A stretch of 64,000 bases of DNA. Source: Rummeliibacillus stabekisii (GTDB lineage Bacteria; Bacillota; Bacilli; Bacillales_A; Planococcaceae). The stretch lies in the NCBI RefSeq assembly GCF_007988965.1, contig NZ_BJVD01000003.1, forward strand, positions 1-64,000, in the 5' to 3' direction. Made by a program: the position numbers and the translations under genes. How positions within the stretch are numbered: position 1 is the stretch's first letter; each line of letters opens with the position of its first letter. Below are positions 57,421-64,000 of the stretch, piece after piece. A model generated the notes under the pieces. The model did no database searches. It was given only the letters and a program-made list of their open reading frames with translations, and was not told the origin of the DNA.

Positions 57421-57453
57421 AAAAAGTGTCCATCATGTCTGGACACTTTTTTT
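57421..57453. terminator. shared terminator of niaR and pheA
   Basis: AAAAAGTGTCCA pairs with TGGACACTTTTT around a short loop, A run left and T run right, between convergent niaR and pheA. Confidence 0.88.
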
Positions 57454-57454
57454 G

Positions 57455-58312
57455 TTACTTTTTATATGTAAAGTAGCTGCCTAAAGTTTTCACAGTGCAA
57501 TCTAGCGCAGCCAGTTCCTCCATTGCACCTCTCATCATTGGCGCATTTTCGTCTTCCAATACATCTAAAGTAAAGAAGTAATCACCTAAGCCTGTTTTTA
57601 ATGGACGTGATTCGATTTTGCTCAAATTAATTTGGCGCCACGCGAAGACAGATAATATTTGATGTAAAGCTCCTGAACGGTCGCTAGGCAGTTCAATCAT
57701 TAACGTGGTCTTTATCTGTTCCTCATGGCCCTGTTGCAACAAGCGTTGATTTTCATTCGCTAATATGAAAAATCGTGTATGGTTAAAGTGAAAATCATGA
57801 ATATAACGTTCTACAATTTTCAACTTATACGTTTCAGCAGCCGCTTTGTTGCCAATCGCTCCGATGCACTCATTCGGATGCTCAGCAATATACTTGGCTG
57901 CAGCAGCAGTAGAAGCTGTCTCATGCAACGGAACTCCATGAAAATGGTTGTACAAATATTTATGGCACTGAGCTAGTGCATGCGGGTGCGAATAAATATC
58001 CGTTAATGTTTCCCAATTCTTAGCTTGCTGCGGATGCACTAAAAGATGCTGTTCAATCGGCGTCAATACTTCCCCTACGACATATAATTCCGCTTCATGA
58101 AACAAGTAATCTATTGTTAGAGGTACAGTACCCTCTAGCGCATTTTCAAGCGGCACGATTGCATAACTCACGCGCTTACTCGCAACTGCTTCGATACAAG
58201 CAGGAATACTTTGAAATGAAGAAAGCTGATCATCTAAAAAGAGTTGCTGTGCTGCTAAATGTGTAAAAGTTCCTTCTGGTCCTAAATAAGCTACACGTTG
58301 ATCCTGTGACAA
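57455..58312 (-). CDS. pheA: prephenate dehydratase
   Basis: 285 residues. It converts prephenate to phenylpyruvate in phenylalanine synthesis. The catalytic domain (1-180) begins VAYLGPEGTFTHLAA and contains the NHTRFF motif. A C-terminal ACT domain (200-280) with KIESRPLKTGLGDYFF confers phenylalanine feedback inhibition. The start is TTG at 58312, preceded by GGAGGGAG. pheB lies 11 bp upstream in the same operon. Confidence 0.96.
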   Translation of the reverse strand: MSQDQRVAYLGPEGTFTHLAAQQLFLDDQLSSFQSIPACIEAVASKRVSYAIVPLENALEGTVPLTIDYLFHEAELYVVGEVLTPIEQHLLVHPQQAKNWETLTDIYSHPHALAQCHKYLYNHFHGVPLHETASTAAAAKYIAEHPNECIGAIGNKAAAETYKLKIVERYIHDFHFNHTRFFILANENQRLLQQGHEEQIKTTLMIELPSDRSGALHQILSVFAWRQINLSKIESRPLKTGLGDYFFTLDVLEDENAPMMRGAMEELAALDCTVKTLGSYFTYKK

Positions 58313-58323
58313 TAAACTCCCTC

Positions 58324-58779
58324 CTATAAAGCGCCTGAGCTAATTACCTCCGCCGATTCGACAAAGTCTAATTTTTTGAGACGTTGGATTAACTCATCCA
58401 ATTCCCCTTCCATTACCGTTACATCAAGTGAAAGTGTCACATTTGCACGGCCTTGGATAGGGATTGTTTGATGGATTGTTAAGATATTACAATGCGCGTC
58501 GGTTACAGTGTTTAAAAGCCTTGCTAACGTTCCTTTACGGTCTTCAAGCTGCAAAAAAACAGTTAAAATGCGTTCTTGTACAATGGAGTGAAAAGGGAAA
58601 ACAGCATCTCGATACTTATAAAACGCACTTCTTGATAAATCGACTTGTTTCACAGCATCCCATATGGAAGAAACAACACCTGTTTGCAATAAATGCTTGG
58701 CTTCCAATGTTTTTTGCATGGCATCTGTTAACACATCTTCGCGTACTAAATAATAGCGTTGATCTGCTATATTTTTCAT
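58324..58779 (-). CDS. pheB: PheB-like ACT domain protein
   Basis: 151 residues. An N-terminal helical region (YYLVREDVLTDAMQKTLEAKHLL, VDLSRSAFYKYRDAV) and a C-terminal ACT domain (GTLARLLNTVTDAHCNILTIHQTIP). Annotated as a chorismate-mutase-like or regulatory ACT protein next to pheA in Bacillales; it has no mutase motif that I can see, so an amino-acid-sensing role is likelier. GGGGGGAAAAGG is directly before the ATG. Downstream of obg by 18 bp. Confidence 0.92.
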   Translation of the reverse strand: MKNIADQRYYLVREDVLTDAMQKTLEAKHLLQTGVVSSIWDAVKQVDLSRSAFYKYRDAVFPFHSIVQERILTVFLQLEDRKGTLARLLNTVTDAHCNILTIHQTIPIQGRANVTLSLDVTVMEGELDELIQRLKKLDFVESAEVISSGAL

Positions 58780-58797
58780 CCTTTTCCCCCCTGAATC

Positions 58798-60621
<1,824 letters not shown>

Positions 60622-60657
60622 GACTACACGCTCCTTTGCTTGAACAATTGCAATATT

Positions 60658-60666
60658 AGTATACCA
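60658..60666 (-). promoter_or_regulatory. possible extended -10 promoter for spo0B-obg
   Basis: TGGTATACT on the minus strand is an extended -10 (TG-N-TATACT, 5 of 6 to consensus), about 37 nt before the spo0B TTG start and after two terminators. No good -35 is visible. Confidence 0.45.
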
Positions 60667-60692
60667 ATTCCAGAAATATTTTTCTTCTATTT

Positions 60693-60724
60693 GAAAAAAC
60701 GACTTTCGCAAAATAGAGCGAAAG
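60693..60724 (-). terminator. second terminator between rpmA and spo0B
   Basis: CTTTCGC (60703-60709) pairs with GCGAAAG (60718-60724), 8-nt loop, then TCG and six T on the minus strand. Confidence 0.65.
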
Positions 60725-60747
60725 CCGATTTTGATAAGGTATGATTA

Positions 60748-60797
60748 TTATAAAGAAAGAGGCTGTCTCAAGGTGCAGATACACTCTTGAGACAGCC
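60748..60797 (-). terminator. terminator of the rplU-prp-rpmA operon
   Basis: GGCTGTCTCAAG (60761-60772) is the exact complement of CTTGAGACAGCC (60786-60797); on the minus strand TCTTTCTTTAT follows. Confidence 0.8.
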
Positions 60798-60819
60798 GTC
60801 TAGTCTTCATACCCTGCTA

Positions 60820-61116
60820 TTAAGCTTCTTGAGCAACTGGGTATACGCTGACTTTACGTTTATCGCGACCTAGGCGTTCGAATTTTACAACACCATCGAT
60901 TTTAGCGAATAAAGTATCGTCACCACCGCGACCTACGTTTTCACCTGGGTAAATTTTAGTACCGCGTTGACGGTATAAAATAGAACCAGCAGTAGCAAAT
61001 TGACCATCAGCACGTTTAGCGCCTAAACGTTTAGACTCAGAGTCACGACCGTTCTTAGTAGAACCTACACCTTTTTTAGAAGCGAAGAATTGCAAATCTA
61101 AAGATACTAGTAACAT
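60820..61116 (-). CDS. rpmA: 50S ribosomal protein L27 with cleavable N-terminus
   Basis: 98 residues. The N-terminus [11 protein letters not shown] precedes the mature start [21 protein letters not shown]. Firmicute L27 is cleaved after the second Phe by the protease Prp before it can function at the peptidyl-transferase centre. The prp gene is the adjacent upstream gene, 12 bp away. The ATG at 61116 is 8 nt from GGAGG; a GTG at 61125 falls in the ribosome site. Confidence 0.97.
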   Translation of the reverse strand: MLLVSLDLQFFASKKGVGSTKNGRDSESKRLGAKRADGQFATAGSILYRQRGTKIYPGENVGRGGDDTLFAKIDGVVKFERLGRDKRKVSVYPVAQEA

Positions 61117-61128
61117 ATGTTCCACCTC

Positions 61129-61470
61129 CTAGATCATCTTATATTTTAATTCGATAAAATCTCCGTAACTGGCAACCATCGTATAGAATTGCGTTACCAT
61201 TGTTTGGAGAATAATTTGCAGTTTTGCATCAAGCTCAGCATCAAGAGTCGTTTGGTCGATAACACAGGATAAATATCCCCCGTTTTCGCCTTGCTCAATC
61301 CCCGGTTGTAATTGAAGTATTTGTCCAATCGCATTGACACTGCCAAAAGCAATGGCAGATACGCCGGCGCATACTAAATCATGACCAGGATCGCCTGAAT
61401 AGGCATGACCTGAGACTTCAAAGCCATATGACTTTCGATTTTCATCGCTATGAACTGTAATAGTGATCAC
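61129..61470 (-). CDS. prp: ribosomal-processing cysteine protease Prp (YsxB)
   Basis: 113 residues from a GTG start (GGGGTG upstream). The catalytic pair stands at His22 (in SGHAYSG) and Cys34 (in DLVCAGVSA), the same residue numbers as in the characterised S. aureus enzyme as I recall them. It removes the N-terminal extension of L27. It is placed between rplU and rpmA, the conserved arrangement that links the protease to its substrate. Confidence 0.95.
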   Translation of the reverse strand: MITITVHSDENRKSYGFEVSGHAYSGDPGHDLVCAGVSAIAFGSVNAIGQILQLQPGIEQGENGGYLSCVIDQTTLDAELDAKLQIILQTMVTQFYTMVASYGDFIELKYKMI

Positions 61471-61485
61471 AATATCACCCCATCA

Positions 61486-61794
61486 TTAAGCGTTGATTGT
61501 TTCAACAACTAATTTTGTGTATGGTTGACGGTGACCTTGTTTACGACGGTAGTTCTTTTTAGCTTTCAATTTGAAAACAACGATTTTTTTCGCACGGCCT
61601 TGTTTTTCAACTTTAGCTGTAACTGTTGCTCCTTCAACGAATGGAGCACCAACTTTAACGTCATCGCCACCAACAAAAAGAACTTTGTCAAAAGTAACTG
61701 TTTCACCAGCTTGTGCGTTGATTTTTTCAACGTAGATTGCTTGGCCAGCTTCTACTTTAACTTGTTTACCACCAGTTTCAATAATTGCGTACAT
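61486..61794 (-). CDS. rplU: 50S ribosomal protein L21
   Basis: 102 residues, standard length. Begins [17 protein letters not shown] and ends with the basic [15 protein letters not shown] segment that binds 23S rRNA. First gene of rplU-prp-rpmA. AAGGAGG precedes the ATG. A short leader with a stable hairpin and a good promoter lies upstream. Confidence 0.97.
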   Translation of the reverse strand: MYAIIETGGKQVKVEAGQAIYVEKINAQAGETVTFDKVLFVGGDDVKVGAPFVEGATVTAKVEKQGRAKKIVVFKLKAKKNYRRKQGHRQPYTKLVVETINA

Positions 61795-61894
61795 AACTGC
61801 ACCTCCTTAGATAACTCAGACTCGCCTTCAATAGGTGATCATAATTGATGCTTAAACCTTTTCAGCGCGGTTGTAGCACGGGTGCTACATAACA
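61795..61894 (-). promoter_or_regulatory. rplU leader (probable L21 leader)
   Basis: About 100 nt are transcribed before rplU. A perfect hairpin TGTAGCA-CGGG-TGCTACA (61872-61889) stands at its 5' end. Firmicutes carry a conserved L21 leader in this position, proposed to mediate autoregulation by L21. The place and hairpin fit; I have not compared it with the family model. Confidence 0.65.
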
Positions 61895-61900
61895 TTAGAA

Positions 61901-61929
61901 ATTTTATCATACCAAAACTATGGCGTCAA
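61901..61929 (-). promoter_or_regulatory. sigma-A promoter of rplU-prp-rpmA
   Basis: -35 TTGACG (61924-61929) and -10 TAAAAT (61901-61906), spacer exactly 17 nt, on the minus strand. The -35 lies inside the last codons of spoIVFB. Confidence 0.82.
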
Positions 61930-62538
61930 CCTATTTAATACGATGTTTTCGAAAGCTTGTTCATATCGACGGTATCGAAATGCCTGTATATTTTGAATGA
62001 ATAAGAGAATAAGTATCAAAATAAAAAAGAAAGATTCCGGTATATATAATAATGCCATTAGCATGCACAGGAAACAACAGGACATAGAAAAAGCTAAAAA
62101 AGACGTTTTTGTTTGGATAATTGATTTTTTTTCACTCCACAGGATTTCAACGATCCGTCCTCCATCTAACGGCCAAATCGGCAATAAATTCAATAAGAGT
62201 AATAAAAGCTGAATTGTTTGCAAGGGCACGCTCAAATTTTGTGGCAAAAAAAAGAGTGCTAGGAGGAATAAGAGAAGAGTGGCAAACGGACCTGCCATGG
62301 TAATGAGCAACTGTTGTTGTTTGGTCATTTGCCAGCTCTTGCTGAATTGTATTTCGCCTCCATAAGGCATGATCACACAGGATTTTATATTGGCCCCCAC
62401 AAGATATGCAACTATCAGGTGCCCTAACTCATGAATGCACAATGATAAAAATAACAGTGCATAGTTTGCAAACTGTCCTGTCAGAACTAGCCAAACGATG
62501 ATAGGCAAAAGTGTTGGGTGAAGCTTCACTTTCAGCAT
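61918..62538 (-). CDS. spoIVFB: stage IV sporulation intramembrane metalloprotease SpoIVFB, no CBS domain
   Basis: About 206 residues with six hydrophobic segments. Site-2 protease family: zinc motif HELGH near residue 37 and the third ligand region NLLPIWPLDGGR near 135. In B. subtilis it cleaves pro-sigma-K in the outer forespore membrane and is held inactive by SpoIVFA and BofA. The B. subtilis protein (288 residues) has a C-terminal CBS domain; here the frame ends soon after the last membrane helix, so that domain is missing. The ATG at 62538 overlaps the spoIVFA stop (TAATG); a reading from 62550 adds four residues. Confidence 0.9.
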   Translation of the reverse strand: MLKVKLHPTLLPIIVWLVLTGQFANYALLFLSLCIHELGHLIVAYLVGANIKSCVIMPYGGEIQFSKSWQMTKQQQLLITMAGPFATLLLFLLALFFLPQNLSVPLQTIQLLLLLLNLLPIWPLDGGRIVEILWSEKKSIIQTKTSFLAFSMSCCFLCMLMALLYIPESFFFILILILLFIQNIQAFRYRRYEQAFENIVLNRLTP

Positions 62539-63059
62539 TATTGTAGCCATTCTTTTAATGAACCAGGATCTAAAACGGCACCCTTGCGTTCCACCTGCAA
62601 GTAAAACGTGCCCGGCTCCATTGATGATAGGGCTTCGCCTTCTCTAAGCGAGGTATACGGCAAATAATCTAATGTCTTCAATAAGCCATACGTGACCCTC
62701 TCTCCCGTATCATATGTAACAGTCATCGTTTTGCCTAGAGACTTTGTGTTGCCTGTAAATGTGACAAAGCCGTCATGCTTCGCGTAAATAGTCATTGGTT
62801 TATCATAAGAGAGCAAAACGCCCTTTGAAAAAGTTTGCATTGTATCATAGTTACTGATATACGCATCTGTCACCGGAGCCATAACAGGCACCTTTTCCTC
62901 CTCATGGAATACGCTCTTTGTCCACTTTGTTAATATAAATAGGTCATCATTTGAAAGAACGTAATCTGTTACATCGCTCTTTATTATTTGCTTTTTCTCC
63001 AAAAAAAGAACGGTAAATAACATAATCGCAATCCATACAGCAATCTTCCATTTCTTCAA
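62538..63059 (-). CDS. spoIVFA: stage IV sporulation protein SpoIVFA (M23-like, membrane-anchored)
   Basis: About 173 residues: one N-terminal membrane helix (KIAVWIAIMLFTVLFL), then an extracytoplasmic domain resembling a degenerate M23/LytM fold (DGFVTFTG, then MTVTYDTGERVTYG and GEALSSMEPGTFYLQVERKG). The zinc ligands of active M23 enzymes are not all present, as expected for SpoIVFA, which acts as a scaffold and inhibitor of SpoIVFB. I choose the TTG at 63059 after a G-rich ribosome site; the frame is open to 63134 (another TTG), so the start is uncertain. It is shorter than the B. subtilis protein (264), mainly at the N-terminus. Confidence 0.82.
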   Translation of the reverse strand: MKKWKIAVWIAIMLFTVLFLEKKQIIKSDVTDYVLSNDDLFILTKWTKSVFHEEEKVPVMAPVTDAYISNYDTMQTFSKGVLLSYDKPMTIYAKHDGFVTFTGNTKSLGKTMTVTYDTGERVTYGLLKTLDYLPYTSLREGEALSSMEPGTFYLQVERKGAVLDPGSLKEWLQ

Positions 63060-63185
63060 AACTCCACACCCCCAAAAGACTTTTTCTAATAGTTTATGAG
63101 GCAGTGTGGATAAACAGTACAGAATTATAATCAATCCAAACCTATTACTAATTTTCTTGTACTAGGCTAGGAAACAAGACAATAA

Positions 63186-63226
63186 AATAAAAAGCCTTTC
63201 GGAAATTCTTTTCCAAAAGACTTTTA
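63186..63226 (-). terminator. terminator of the min operon
   Basis: On the minus strand AAAAGTCTTTTGGAAA pairs imperfectly with TTTCCGAAAGGCTTTTT around AGAA, about 20 nt after the minD stop. Confidence 0.7.
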
Positions 63227-63246
63227 CATTATGTAGCTATAGACAA

Positions 63247-64000
63247 TTATCTTGAGAACAAGGCTTTGATTTTGGCAAAGACACCTTTATGTTCATTTTC
63301 TAATGTCATAAGCGGCACAGATTCACCTAAAATACGGCGAACAATATTTCGGTAAGCAATAGCTGCTTGTGTAGATGGTTCCATAACGATTGGTTCACCT
63401 TTGTTAGAAGAACGAATAACATGTTCATCATCTGGGATGATACCGAGTAAATCAATGGAAAGATGTGTTGTGATTTCATTTACATCTAGTGCATCTCCAC
63501 TTTTCATCAGTTGCGGCCGAATTCGGTTGATAATCAATTTCGGCGGTTCAATCTCTTCTTTTTCAAGCAATCCAATAATGCGGTCAGCATCACGAACAGC
63601 AGAAATTTCAGGAGTTGTCACAACAATTGCACGATCAGCTCCTGCTATTGCGTTTTTATAGCCTTGCTCAATCCCTGCTGGACAGTCTATTAAAACATAG
63701 TCGAACTCAAGCTTTAATTCGTCTATCAGAGTTTTCATCTGTTGTGGTGTCACAGCGTTTTTATCAGACGTTTGAGCTGCAGGCAAAAGATAAAGCAATT
63801 CATCAAAGCGCTTATCTTTCACTAATGCTTGATGGACCTTACAACGTCCTTCAATCGTATCTACTAAGTCGTAAATAATCCGATTTTCTAACCCTAGAAT
63901 AACATCTAGATTTCGTAAACCGATGTCTGTATCGACCAAGCAAACTTTTTTATTTTGAAGTGCCAATGCAGTACCTAAATTAGCTGTAGTAGTTGTTTTA
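63247..64000 (-). CDS. minD: septum-site determining ATPase MinD, 5' end outside the window
   Basis: The frame is open to the window edge, so the gene is partial; about 251 C-terminal codons are present (MinD is usually about 265). The end of the deviant Walker A is visible at the edge (KTTTTANLGTALA), followed by CLVDTDIGLRNLD (switch) and LIDCPAGIEQGY (Walker B). The C-terminal amphipathic membrane-targeting helix KGVFAKIKALFSR is intact. MinD positions MinC to block polar division. minC would lie just beyond the edge. Confidence 0.96.
   Translation of the reverse strand, partial: KTTTTANLGTALALQNKKVCLVDTDIGLRNLDVILGLENRIIYDLVDTIEGRCKVHQALVKDKRFDELLYLLPAAQTSDKNAVTPQQMKTLIDELKLEFDYVLIDCPAGIEQGYKNAIAGADRAIVVTTPEISAVRDADRIIGLLEKEEIEPPKLIINRIRPQLMKSGDALDVNEITTHLSIDLLGIIPDDEHVIRSSNKGEPIVMEPSTQAAIAYRNIVRRILGESVPLMTLENEHKGVFAKIKALFSR

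Overview
The window comes from a low-GC, endospore-forming Firmicute of the Bacillales. Gene order and content fit the Planococcaceae/Caryophanaceae (Lysinibacillus, Rummeliibacillus or Viridibacillus type), inferred from gene content rather than from a database match. Sporulation genes (spoIVFA, spoIVFB, spoVB, safA, a ysxE-like gene, a broken spo0B) and Bacillus-type housekeeping synteny support this. Almost all of it is core chromosome read on the minus strand. I see no prophage, insertion sequence, CRISPR array or plasmid gene.

Layout. 1-6.1 kb: a tRNA-Gly, an AT-rich orphan coiled-coil gene, a rhodanese sulfurtransferase and the double dynamin DynA. 6.2-9.8 kb: a 29-residue membrane miniprotein behind a Fur-like box, a CheX-like protein, and a ba3-type oxidase operon (cbaD-cbaB-cbaA) behind an FNR/CRP-like palindrome. 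9.8-14.7 kb: a signalling operon of hybrid histidine kinase, CheR methyltransferase and receiver-PP2C phosphatase. 14.9-35.4 kb: a B. subtilis-like ypvA-ypsC-rnpB-gpsB-mrfB-mrfA-yppE block, with a PAS-GGDEF-EAL gene between ypsC and rnpB, then recU-ponA (plus strand) and ypoC-nth-dnaD-asnS-ypmB-dinG. 35.7-53 kb: dtd-relA-apt-recJ, a subtilase, secDF, comN, spoVB, yrbG, yajC-tgt-queA-ruvB-ruvA. 53-64 kb: ysxE-safA, a class V aminotransferase, niaR, pheA-pheB-obg-spo0B, rpmA-prp-rplU, spoIVFB-spoIVFA and the 3' part of minD.

How the genes work together. Recombination and repair are heavily represented: RecU and RuvAB at Holliday junctions, RecJ, endonuclease III, MrfAB for mitomycin-type damage and two DinG-family helicases. 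RecU, PBP1, GpsB and MinD connect to septation and wall growth. SecDF, YajC and DynA act at the membrane. RelA, Apt, Dtd, AsnS, Tgt/QueA, L21, L27 and Prp serve translation and the stringent response.

Most notable: the 29-aa ORF with Shine-Dalgarno site, terminator and Fur-like box; structured leaders of unknown type before secDF and asnS; a one-base frameshift in spo0B; and a kinase whose heptad repeats look like methylation sites next to a lone CheR. These are sequence-reading inferences; no alignment, folding or search was run.
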